Shown here piece after piece: positions 45,801 to 55,800 of a DNA stretch of 64,000 bases. How positions within the stretch are numbered: position 1 is the stretch's first letter; the number at the start of each line of letters is the position of its first letter. The stretch is from positions 124,001-188,000 of the forward strand of contig VRMN01000002.1 in the NCBI GenBank assembly GCA_008690995.1, given 5' to 3'. The notes beneath the pieces are model-generated. The model had not been told where the DNA came from and did no database searches. It saw nothing but the letters and a program-made list of their open reading frames with translations. The translations under genes were made by a program, and so were the position numbers. This DNA is from Porphyridium purpureum (taxonomy: Eukaryota > Rhodophyta > Bangiophyceae > Porphyridiales > Porphyridiaceae).

Positions 45801-47831
45801 GGCACCTTCCGCGACCCGTCCGGCCCACTTGGTTTTGCGCACGGCGAGCTGCCAAACTTGACGTTCTCCATGAACAAGAAGGGCATCGTCCTGCTGGTGT
45901 CGCAGTCAGGCGTCACGTTCCCGACGTACCATGCAGCGAAAATCCTTGAAAAGGCGTTTGCGTCGCGTGTGTTTGTGCTTACGAGCGACCGTACCAACCT
46001 GATCTCACAGGTTGTGCATCACCGTGCAGACCGCGTGATTTTGAACCACGCTGGCGCCCGGCCTGCTGAACCGTCATCTGTCGCCCTCGTCGCTGCACAC
46101 CATAGCCTTACGCGCGTGCTCGAGTTGTTCATGGCGACAGCTTTCGTGCGCTACGGTGGCAAGCACGACCGACCGTTTGGCATGGCGTTTGGTGCCAGCG
46201 ACTTGCAGACCATGCGGGATACACGAGCCGCGTTTGTGCAAAACTGTGCGACCTATTGCGATGCTGGCTCCGACGTGTACGCGCAGCTCAAGGCTGCTGG
46301 CCGGCACTTTGGCAATCACATCCTGGAGCCTTTCGTCAGCGTTGTATTGGGCACCATTTACATTCTGGTTACCGTCGGTTTCACCGGCGCGCCGGCGAGT
46401 GAGCTTGCCAAGCATATTTGTGGCCGTTCACTGTGCAATGCAAATGCACAACGCTACGTGGCTGGGGTGGTGGACGCCGTGTTGTACATTTTCCTGCCAT
46501 GGTGGACGGCAATGCTGTTTCGGCTTGTCACGCGTCGCGACATGCTTGCGCGGCTGGGCAAGCGCACGCTGGTGATCTGCGATATGCCCTGGGTGCATCA
46601 GGCTCTGGAGATGTACGTGAGCAAGCTCTTCGCACTGGCATACGGTTGGATGAGCGTGGATGTGCACGGCGCCAACGCTTTGGACCACTTTGTGCATCGC
46701 TTCACGCATCGCGTGACGCGCGGAGTCATGCTTGCCGTCGGTCGGCCGGATGGTCGCCTTATCTCACTTACCGCACGTGAGGCGCAATGCCTCATGGCTG
46801 CGCTACAGGCCAAGTGCGTTCAGCATCTGCGTTCCGGCCCAGACCTTATTACGGTGGGTCACAATTCGTACAAGCCGAGCGTGCTTGAGCGTGATATATC
46901 CGTCGCGCTTCCAACGCAACGCAAAATGTTCATGTGCGAACGCATGCTTGAGATAGATCCAGCCATCGGCATGGAGGCCAAAGGTGGCACACTTGTGCCA
47001 GTTGACAGCGGCTCGGGCGCGAGGACAGGATCACCCATGACGAATGTGCACGAAATCATGTCCAAGCAGGAGAGTGTCTTTGCAAAAACTTTGACGCTTG
47101 GCAAGGAGGACGAGAGTGGGTCCAACGGAGGTGCGGGTATGAGGCGTAAATCCACGATCACAGAAGCGCTGAATTTAGATGTGCTCGGTATGATGGGCAA
47201 GACCACCAATCGTCGCTCGCTGCTTGTGCGGCAACTCGAAACGCTTGACGCGGCGTCGTCGTCCTGGCATCATTTGCAAGGGTCCAAGCACGGCACAGAC
47301 TCGCAATTGGCGCGACGCGGTCCGGGTACCGGAACTACCTGCGACGGCGGCGATGCGGCCGGCGGCATGAAGCTTAACCCGGTGCGGCTTGCGGACCGCG
47401 CGGGCATCTATGAGTCCCTGTACCCAGAGGAATGCAGGCAGGCGCTGCAGCCCGAGATTGCAGCTGCAGATGATATGCGTAGGCGCGACGTGTATGTGGC
47501 ATCACTCGCGCGGCTCGAGACCAACGTCATTATTTTGTGCGAAGGGCGGTTTTTCAGCGCCGAGCGTTTTGTGGGCTTCTGCCTCTTGTTCCATGCCATG
47601 GCACGTGTGTGCAGTGTGTGGTGGCCGCTGGACTGGGACATTGCCCACAGCCAGAGCTATCTGCGTGTTGCCTCGACAGCGTGTCCCGTGAGCGCTGCGG
47701 ATGTTGGCCGCGTGATGCACCGCTCTGACGGCGTGGGTAAAAATGGCACGGGCGCGTATGGAGGTGGCGTTGGAAGCGCCCTGGAGAACGCGAGCATGCA
47801 TTGGGCGCACCCGAACATGTCACGATGGTGA
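42876..47831 (+). CDS. Membrane protein fusing a class-II glutamine amidotransferase and a SIS domain
   Basis: This is a 1651-residue intronless fusion. An N-terminal membrane part (about 45-235) contains hydrophobic segments and an HExxH motif, WHEMCHLAAAMA (H70, E71, H74), reminiscent of M50 metalloproteases. A class-II glutamine amidotransferase domain follows: FFCGNFGAL with the nucleophile-equivalent C238, LRGGQAGGAVM in place of the RGxDxxG segment, GHTRFATS at 375-382, ITHNGDFD with H427-N428, and a GTGDSVNI segment. In GFAT-type enzymes the nucleophile is the N-terminal residue. Here it is internal, so activity would require cleavage before C238, or the domain may only sense glutamine. 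About 930-1080 is a SIS sugar-phosphate isomerase-like domain with VLLVSQSGVTFPTYHA. Further hydrophobic segments lie near 1165-1185 and 1210-1235, and the tail is Ser/Thr-rich. GFAT relatives make glucosamine-6-phosphate; this protein is not a plain GFAT. Substrate is unknown. Confidence 0.72.
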   Translation: MAQALLGAAAGVDLPSVMRMSGACCPGPELVRAWGVTSQSCGGQVMDYLLLSVQIWLTIGAVRCATLLWHEMCHLAAAMACSVLSSCEQGGVFSKWRSAWFTVCTRENLTAHKPLRWWAQTLVFWARPLFPTEPELPHVMVATGRYASTIRLAGPAGSLSLSVAAAVALLIQISRGAQWGRDQNAILWFTRCVFAVSLWTSLDALVSDVCMQPHHTLGEKERCHGLSSNVEQHSVFFCGNFGALVYWQASRSSRHFLDMVRSMIAVTMLRGGQAGGAVMYVPDAAQPGSMRAVRSRLVNSKRGRLDYKIVRALRWRLALWTLWLKLRRAFAWLTGGLGKRPWRGGAGNGQAEDAELSPGLEDASQGRRSVVLLQGHTRFATSSLLKTRETHPHTWGGREMKRVWVRSCTPGGLYVQVTQNVQNFITHNGDFDFCELFHEDQSVRVVHRWLEMVLGVPNAGTGDSVNIAGLFDLVRTQGLWYESVRLAYCMFVLKSISDVPDFDTMRKVAAVFEREFKAWNDNMLMRSNKPRAARSATGGPDGLEVSMDDVGIDLTIEISALDLMLLISNFGRGLGEQCPEIESEVANALCTASVDYFFRNSTRKAMEWFLERAKGSFGIAVSNSMRRDEIVLAAHGQPMFIGWNGSQSGMECDNTSECMDTVLYGSEVHALEVALLGAGAPGTHQRLTKYFQLADTHGEVFQIARRPDEFEAEARVLCMIEDGHAVKLMYNLRRALHHSSKAKGMADAALEDDGGSMNPKKKQVSNGHQMHPKGSDGSDGSTTDDIPADYGNTLIHLPGSPFLFRAFSLESGAYLTETELLLRTHPFVHQTPSDDDASGSSEKHRTKGTWGQDDVWQDLQDLPGVLKRIESDWDSSAAKAAHSSGGVDLEPPTAVKSAVSNGSVIRELGHAFAALADNHALYQYSTRGLERGLDVLVVGVEVSLWISEQFVADLEVAFPKIRARAWSANKVLGALGTFRDPSGPLGFAHGELPNLTFSMNKKGIVLLVSQSGVTFPTYHAAKILEKAFASRVFVLTSDRTNLISQVVHHRADRVILNHAGARPAEPSSVALVAAHHSLTRVLELFMATAFVRYGGKHDRPFGMAFGASDLQTMRDTRAAFVQNCATYCDAGSDVYAQLKAAGRHFGNHILEPFVSVVLGTIYILVTVGFTGAPASELAKHICGRSLCNANAQRYVAGVVDAVLYIFLPWWTAMLFRLVTRRDMLARLGKRTLVICDMPWVHQALEMYVSKLFALAYGWMSVDVHGANALDHFVHRFTHRVTRGVMLAVGRPDGRLISLTAREAQCLMAALQAKCVQHLRSGPDLITVGHNSYKPSVLERDISVALPTQRKMFMCERMLEIDPAIGMEAKGGTLVPVDSGSGARTGSPMTNVHEIMSKQESVFAKTLTLGKEDESGSNGGAGMRRKSTITEALNLDVLGMMGKTTNRRSLLVRQLETLDAASSSWHHLQGSKHGTDSQLARRGPGTGTTCDGGDAAGGMKLNPVRLADRAGIYESLYPEECRQALQPEIAAADDMRRRDVYVASLARLETNVIILCEGRFFSAERFVGFCLLFHAMARVCSVWWPLDWDIAHSQSYLRVASTACPVSAADVGRVMHRSDGVGKNGTGAYGGGVGSALENASMHWAHPNMSRW

Positions 47832-48396
47832 GCACTGGAAACGAAGGACCAAGGTTTTAAAGAAATTTTTTTTTTTCGAGACGCACACAGTGTGCGAGAT
47901 GACAGCTTGAAAGATTGCAGATGATGGGAGAGTGGTACAGAAATAGTGGGTTTGAGCGCAAGATGCCAAATGTACGCACTGTGCGAACAACTTGCCCAAT
48001 CGTAGACAGATAGTTTGATAGATAAGTAGACAGATAGATACAAAGGTAGTCCCAGATAGATCGATAGGGTAGCCGGAGCCTGTCTCTCGCGCCATTCTTC
48101 ACCCACATTACTCACGGCCTGTCGCAGGTCCCCCCAGTGCCGCCAGCCGCCACCCACCTGACGGAACGTGCGAGCGGCGCGCGCCTGCCTGTGCCAATTT
48201 CACTGTACCTCCATGCTTTGCTGCGGAAAATCGTGGTTCTTATCAACTGTACACCCAGCGCGTGCAAGGTTTAGCGGGCGATGCGACGCGGGCCTGCATC
48301 ACGGCGCGCGAGAGAGAACGTCACGACACAACTCGGCGCGGCGCGAGGCGTGAGGGAAGCGATGCGCCGGCGCTTGCGGCGCGGCAGGACAGCAGC
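47832..48396. other. Intergenic with GATA-rich tract
   Basis: A T-run (47866-47875) follows the amidotransferase stop. A tract of GATAGATA/GACAGATA words lies at 48003-48068, and CTGTAC motifs lie near the RagA promoter. No gene is seen. Confidence 0.5.
48201..48256. promoter_or_regulatory. CTGTAC motif pair in the RagA promoter
   Basis: CACTGTACCTCC (48201) and AACTGTACACCC (48245) lie 141-196 bp upstream of ATG 48397. The first is identical over 12 bases to the copy before USP. Confidence 0.5.
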
Positions 48397-49725
48397 ATGG
48401 TGCAGGACAAGAAGAAGCTGCTGCTGATGGGCAAGAGCGGCGCAGGAAAGACCTCCATGCGCTCCATCGTGTTCGCAAATTATGTGCCCCGCGACACCGA
48501 GCGGCTGGGAGCCACAATCGACGTGGAGCGCTCCCACATCCGCTTCCTCGGCGACCTGGTTCTCTCCTTGTGGGACTGTGGCGGGTACGTTTTCTGCGAT
48601 CTCCTTTGGATTCCGCCTCGTTGTTTCGGTTCCAGCGTCCACGCATACGGGATGACACACAGCAAGTTTTTTTTCTATTTAACATCTTAGGACACCTTCT
48701 GACTGCTCCGGTAGGATGAGAAGGACTTGTCGTTTTTCTGAGCAGGCTTCTCTGGAACCGGCGCTTCGAACGCGCTCAGCGGACGCGCGTATCGCACGTT
48801 CGTCCATTTTCGACAATGGGTACTCGATTGCGTCTTCTCATGGACCGTATGCTGACCGATTTTCTCCGCTCCTTTCCTCACGACGCTTGGCTCTTCGACG
48901 ATTCGTTCCATAACTCGGTGTTATTTATCTGCCGCGGCGTCTGCGCGCCCGCTGGCTGTTGGCTGGGAACTGATGTGTCTCTTGACGCACAGGCAGGACA
49001 GTTTTATGGAAAACTTTGTTGGCGCACAGCGCGAAAATGTTTTCAACGGGGTCGCAGTCATGATATATGTGTTTGACGCCGAATTCCGACAGGACCCAAA
49101 AGACATGAGCTACTTTCGGATGTGCTGCGAGTCGATTGCGGCCAAGTCGCCCCAGTGCCGCGTGTTCTGCCTTGTGCACAAGATGGATCTGATTCACGAG
49201 GAGAACCGCGAGTCGGTGTTCGCAGAGCAGTCGAGCGCGATCCGGCGCGTATCACATATGCTTCCTGTGCCAGCCGAGTGCTTCTCGACGTCGATCTGGG
49301 ACGAGACGCTGTACCGCGCTTGGAGCTCCATTGTGTGCTCGTTGGTGAGTAACGTGTCGACGCTCGAGGCGAATCTGCGAGCGCTATGTGTTGCGTGCGA
49401 AGCGGACGAAGTTGTTCTCTTTGAGCGCGCCACCTTTTTAGTGATTGCGCAGGCGCACACAAAGCCACATGAAGACGTGCATCGCTTCGAGAAGATCTCC
49501 AACATCATCAAGCAATTCAAGCTGAGCTGCAACAAGTCGCGCTCGCAGTTTGAGTCGCTGCAGCTGCAGAACGAGTCCATCACCGCGCTTATCGACAACT
49601 TCACGCAGTACACGTGCGTGATGCTCATCACGTCGGACCGCCGTGCGCGTCCGGCCATCACTACATTCAACGTGCACAACGTGCGCGACTACTTTGAGCG
49701 CCTGCTCGAGCAGGTGCTCGACTAG
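48397..49725 (+). CDS. RagA/Gtr1 GTPase (two exons)
   Basis: The product is a Rag GTPase, which with RagC relays amino acid status to TORC1 on the vacuole or lysosome. Exon 1 (48397-48584) encodes the P-loop [12 protein letters not shown], the switch-I Thr in GATIDVE and the LWDCGG switch-II start. Exon 2 (48993-49725) continues with [17 protein letters not shown], then VFDAEF, the NKxD-equivalent [20 protein letters not shown] and the C-terminal roadblock-type domain with [11 protein letters not shown] and [17 protein letters not shown]. Joining the exons across GTACGT...ACAG restores the family sequence exactly at the DCGGQD motif, giving about 306 residues, close to human RagA (313). It lies upstream of the giant ASH-like gene in the same direction, 156 bp between stop and next ATG. 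Confidence 0.93.
48585..48992 (+). other. Spliceosomal intron of the RagA gene
   Basis: The 408-nt intron has donor GTACGT and acceptor CGCACAG, placed by family homology on both sides. An apparent alternative acceptor with a better pyrimidine tract (TTTTTTTTCTATTTAACATCTTAG, ending at 48690) would lead to an immediate stop. It is the only intron I can demonstrate in the window. Confidence 0.88.
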
Positions 49726-49881
49726 CTGCCCAATACACCGAGCCGTTAACCCGTTATCCATTTAGTCGTTTACCCATTTAGCCGTGTAGCCGTTAAACGC
49801 TGGACTGGCCGAGAGGGTGCGTGCCAGTTTCCGCATGCGCTCCAGGAAGGGCAGCAGACAAGAGACGCAACGCGAAGCGCC

Positions 49882-52800
49882 ATGTCGAGGGCCCAGCACA
49901 CGGGGTCGAGCGCCGCGGGCTCGGCGGGCGTCATTGTACTCGTGCATGAACAGCACGGCTCACCCGAAACCAGTCTGAATTCCGCCGTTGTGGATGGCGG
50001 CGGCGGCGGCGGCGGCAATGGCGAGGGCGCGTGCCAGCTGCTCCTGGGCGACGTGGCGTTCGGTGAGCAGGAGGTCGTACGGCGTTTCACGATCCGGAAC
50101 CCGCAGAATGTGTCATGCACCTGTACGCTGAGCGCAGACATTGAGCTCATGCAGCTCTTTTCGAGCATTTGGTTTCAGGGCGAGAACGAGAACTTTGAGG
50201 CGCGGCAGAATGCGAGCGTGCGTCCGTTTTTGGATGCAACCAGCAGCACCAGCAGTACCAGCAGCACCAGTAGCACCAGTAGCAGGAGCAGCATTGGTCG
50301 CACCGGTGACAGCACACCCCTGTATTCGAGTACAGGAACAGCAATGGAGGAACCGTCGTCCGAGCTGACTGATCAACGCGACAAAGGGAGCCCGAGCGGA
50401 ATGGAAAGTACCCATTTTTCGGCTTCACCAAGGACATTGCAGGCAGGAACGATCAACGAATCCAGCTCGGAGCTCGGTTTTCCCTTGAGATCTGGGACTG
50501 ACGATCAAATATCTGGTATGCAGGACGATGAAGGAATCCACGAGCGGAACGAACAACACAGCGTCGCGCTTGACGACCAGCATGAGGATCTGATCGGACC
50601 CGAAGGCAACGGGTGGGAAGAGAACATGCTTTTCAATGAAAACCAACCCCGTGACCGCTTCTATATCCCTGCGGGAGCGGAGCAAGTCATTTTCGTGTGC
50701 ATGTTTCCAAAGCCGCGCACCGCCGCTCCACCCGCCATCAGCGGCGTCGAAGGCACTCGGATTGATTCTCGCGGCGGTCTCTCCCGCATCTCAGGCCATA
50801 TTCGCGTTCTGCAAGAGTTTGACGGCAATTCTGGGGAGGGTTGGGTGGACGAAATTGCACAGAGCACTCCCAAGAACAACGCCTCTCTCGGAGGCGATTC
50901 CTCGTTTGCTCAAGCATTAGCATCTGAGGACCAAGTGCTGTACATTGAAGTTGTGGGTCGCATCGGTGATTCGGTGATTCGATGCGAATTAAGTGAGATC
51001 GCATTCGACCATTGCGTTCTAGGTCGGGAGTACGTCAAGGAATTTACAGTGTGGAACATGTCCGAGCTGCGGACGGCGTTCCGCATCAAATTTCCCTTCC
51101 CCTCGCTTGACTTTGTGCGCAAAAGCCAAAGTGGGAGCCAGCCCGGTGGGTACATCACGGCCATTCCCTCAGCGGCCGGTGGCATTGCAAGAAGCTTGGA
51201 ATTCGACCATAGGCATGGACACGCTGGCTCGGGGGCTCCAGTCACGTCAGGAAAAGATCGTTTCGGCGACCAGCATCACCACGCGGAGCTTGAGTTTCTT
51301 GATTTTGAAACCGATTTACGTGTTGGTATGGCAAGTGCTCCACCTCTGGAGCTTCACGCCTTTGGCAACAGACGCGTGCGTGTGGCATTCCGCCCGCTCG
51401 CTCTTATCGGCGCTGAGACACACTTTGAGCTCGAAAACGTGCGCGATCTTGGCAAGGTGCAGTTTGTGAAGCTGTCGCTCTCGGCGTTTGCGGAAGGGCT
51501 TGTGGATGGATTTGAACTCTCATGTGGGGCTGACGGGCTGAACTTTGGCGACTGCTATGCATTCAACCATGTGTCGCGCAAGGTTACCATTCGCAACCTC
51601 ACTGCTGAGAAGCTTGATGTTGCTCTTGGCTCGGACCGCCCGGATTGTGTCACTTTCTCACTTGCCGACGAAGGCGAGCTTTCTATCGGCACAAGTACTT
51701 TGGGCCACGATTCTCGCGAACATGGGCTGGACTTGGATCTTAATGCGTCGAACTTGAGCCCGCGCGAGCAAGACGATGCGCCTAAGGGCGAACATGAGCA
51801 TGATCCGGTCGTTGATAGCTTCATCGATATCAGAGGCACGGGTACGGCTTCTGGACTTGTTCAGGAAGGGAGCGACCCTGTCGTCATCAGCAAAGCTAAC
51901 ACCAGCAATGTTTCTGCGCCCAACTCGGGTGCGCCTCTGGTGTTCAACCGCAAGAACGCGATTGACGAAATTACCCTAAATCCGCGACAGGAGCGCGTGC
52001 TGCGCGTCTGGTTCTATCCGCCTGCCATGGACTTTCCACACGAGAGCGGCCATGGTACCGGTGACGGCAGCGGTGCGGGTCACGGCGCAGTCCATGACGA
52101 CGGCGATGAAGTTGATGAGGATGGAAATGGGGACAACAAAGCGAGCAACAAGCGTGGCGAAGACAGTGTCCATTCGCAAGCTGTGCGCGGATCAGTGGCT
52201 GGGTCGGTGCACCGTTCGACTGACGTCCATGCGCACGAAGGTGAGCATGAGCACGAGACACTTGACGGGCGTGATGACCACGATCATCCGTTTGAAAACC
52301 GTCGGAACAGAAATTACATTCTACAACGACTTCGCAAAGTTGAGTTCCATGTACAAATGCGGAGCTTAGCAACGAGCACTGGTGCGCACCGAGCGAAGAG
52401 CGTCTTGTGCCGTGCCCGCGTATGTGAAAGCGTAGTCCAAGTCCTTCGATCTGAGTTTCAGCTCGGTGATTGTAACGTGCAGAGTCAGCGCAGCATTGTC
52501 GTACCCGTTGTCAATTGTAGTGACCTTCCAGCTTTTTTGGGTGTCGAGTACTCGTCGAAGAGCCTTTCCAGTACGGTTAAGGAGCTTGTCATTGCACCGT
52601 GGCAGACGTATGACCTCATGTTCCATTTTGTGCCGCGCAAAGTTAATCCCGAGTACAAGAAGCAGGTCACGATTGTTAACCTGCGCAACCGTCGCGGGCG
52701 CAATGACTCGGTTTTCTGGGTGCGCGCCAATATCATGGACCACAACCAGGCCGCGGCCCACGCGCTCTACTACAAACTGCTCGCTCCCTTGCCCACCAAT

Positions 52801-55800
52801 GAGCTGGACTTTGGCGCGATCACTGAAGGACACCCAGCTGTTCGCGCGTTCCGCGTAAAAAATATATCCGTCGAAAAGCTTGTGCTGCGTTTTGAGGCAC
52901 CGCGCTGGGTAACCTTTTTCCGGTCTGTGCGCAGCGATCGCGATACAGTGGGGCAAAAACACGCAAAGCAAGAACAGATCGAAAAACTTGCTCAACAGAT
53001 CTCGTCAGTGGTCGTACCCCCTACCTTCTTCTCGGCGGCCGAAGATGAGCGCAGCTATATTGAAAGTGCATTACAGCCAGCTCGACTCGTGACTGAGGCC
53101 ATCCGCAACGGCCTTTTGCTGCACACGTCGAGCATTGCGCTATCCGGGAACGATGAGATCTTCGTCTTTGTTTCGCTTGTGCATAATGGTGGGACTAGCG
53201 GAAGTAACGCTGGAAATGCACAGACAGCTGGTGGCAATGAATCGCAGTCGAAGCATGTCGCCGGCGACAGCTACGCCCAAGCTCCGGGTCGATCGGAAAA
53301 GGACAGAGACCATTCGCGCTTCAAATTTAAACCGTTCGAGACGCGCATGCGGATTTTTCTTGAGGAGTTTGATCCTAAGCCGTTCGAAGCATACAACTCA
53401 CGCTATCCCACGGGCGTGAACGCTGCTAATCCAGACATCGGCACGAACGACAGTGAACGTGGATATGCCAAGACCGGAGGTGTCAGCGTTGCTGGTAGTG
53501 CTGACGCTGCTGGCTCTTTGGAAGTGTCGCAGAATGGCGAAAGCAGTGTCAAGGGCGCAAAACCGTCATCGGCATCTGCTCTAGCGACGTCGGTCACGAA
53601 GATCAGGCCACGCGAGGTGTCAATTTTAATGCGTGCGTGCACGTGTGAAATCGAACTAGCGCAGCGCATTATGAACTTTGGGGTGATGTTCCAAGGTGAG
53701 CAGCGTAGCAAGGTGATCATCGTGCACAACAAGGCAGAGGCTCCGTTGATGTACGCTATTCAAAAATCTCGCAGCGTAGCGTCAGGTGACCTTAAATTTG
53801 GCGCAGCCAAGTACGGAGTTGTGCGGCCGTATAGCTCGCGCGAATTGCCGTTCACCTTTTCTCCGTCACTGGCTGGTGTCTTTGAAGAGCGCGTCACCTT
53901 TATGAACCTTTGGAACAAGAAGGACATTCAAAGTGTCACCATCAAAGCCACCATTCTGCGACGTTCGCACTTTTCGCTCACTGCACTCAATTCGACCGAA
54001 TTCGGAATGTGCAACGTGGGTGAGCAGTCACAGCATACCCTGCGCGTACGTATCGAGAACACCTCTGACAAGTCCCGCCGCCTTGCAATACAGGCGCTCG
54101 TCAAGCTGCTGGATGTGTCGCAGCCGCATGCTGGTGAATCGCAGATACAATCAGAGCCCGTAGAAAATCGACGGCCAGTCGAAATTGATGCCCTGTTTCG
54201 CCAGGAAACACAGCTGCTCGAGAACAGTAGTGCTAGCGGTGTTCCCGGTGCGGCGGAAGGTATTGGAGGTAGCGAGCTGCATTCTGAGTCGCAGGATCTC
54301 GAACTTTTGGAGCGGAAGCTCAAAAGCTATTATCGCAAGGGCAAGGAGGAAAAAGCACGCAAAACCGAGGCACTTATTGAGCAGCTCAAGGCGAGCATTG
54401 GAGCTCGGGACGGGTTGCAGCATTCACTGCCGTCTCCGACATCCTCTGACGCTGCTGTTCCCGGTGCGCCCGTGTTAGGTGAGCAAGGAAATATCACCGC
54501 TGGAGCAAGCACTCCAACGACGTTCACAAACGCGCTCACTGTCACCTTGAAAGCCGGAGAGGCGCGTACGTACCTTGTCACGATCCTGCCATCGGACGAT
54601 CCTGATTGCGAAGCTGTGAGTCGCGTGTATGCCGAATGCCAGATTATTGCATACGAATCCAAGAATCGCGACGCCGTGCAGAAGCTTGAGTGCCACTTTG
54701 AGGTCGAGTGGGTGCCACATCCACACCCTGAAGACCAGGAAGAGGATGAGGCGGGCACTGCAGAGAATCTGGTCGAGGAAAATGTGCTTAAGGGTTCATT
54801 TTTCGAATTTGACGATGACAACGACCCAGCAACTGATGGAATGACCACCCCGTCAGGAAAGCGAATCCATGTTGCGGGTGCGTCGCAATCGCTAGCAGAG
54901 CCCGCCATCAACGTGGACCAGTCACCAATACACTCACGCGGTGCGGGAACGGGCGGCCGGAGTGGGTTAGTGAGCAGTGTGAGTGTCAATCAGGGATTGC
55001 TGAGCGCCCGCCTGCAACGGCCCGCGTACGCACGTCTCCTCTCGGTGAGCTCGCACACGTTGGATGTGAAGGAGCTGAGCGTAGGGCACGAGGCGCGTGT
55101 GTCGTTGGTCGTGCATAATGTGAGCGGACGTATCATCCGCTTTAGAGTGCTGCTTGCGGCTATGGCTGTCGAATCGACCAATCAAGGCCAACACGTCGTG
55201 CGCAAAAACAAGCTTGTATGGCCACGTCCTTCAGAGGCGATATACGTTCGCTCGGAGCCTCGGGCGGGGCGCCTTCTTGCTGGGATGGCGTGTGCCGTGG
55301 AGTTTTCTGTTTTCTTCCTCCGGGAAGGAATTCTGGAGCGCAACATTCTTATTACCGCCAGTCCGGAGGAGCGAAACGCAAGCGGACTTGGCTCGCTCCG
55401 GAATTTGAATCTGAGCACGAGGCAAAGCCACGCGCAAGACCAAAAACCAAAGAGAAACCACCTGTTCGACGGTCTGTCCGAAAGCGGTAGTAGTGACAAT
55501 GAAATGGACGCCAGCACAGAAGACGAGCATGAGCTTGGATTGGTTCGGGGTGAAGGGAAAGGAATGGAGGCAAGCGATCTGATGATGCAGATCAAAGACT
55601 TTGTTCCTCTCACCATCTTTGGCGTGGGTGTGAACGCGCCTCTCGTGCGTTTTCCGTTGGTCGAGGAGAACCCCGACGGAATATTTGACCTGGGTATAGG
55701 GCGCGTCGATCCATCAAGGCCGTACGCTTTGGAGACTTGGCTACCTGTTCGGTCGGCATGCAACGCACCGCTGTGCGTAACTGTGAAGTCCAATTTGGCT

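Noticed and set aside
42876-47831. Calling the fusion glutamine-fructose-6-phosphate aminotransferase (glmS)
   Set aside because: The nucleophile is internal, there are membrane segments and only one SIS domain is clear, so a named enzyme would overstate the evidence.
48003-48068. GATA tract as an RNA gene or binding-site array
   Set aside because: It is an irregular microsatellite-like tract with no structure or conserved spacing.
48667-48690. Pyrimidine-rich acceptor in the RagA intron as the main splice site
   Set aside because: It would produce a stop after three codons, whereas the 48992 acceptor restores the exact RagA sequence.
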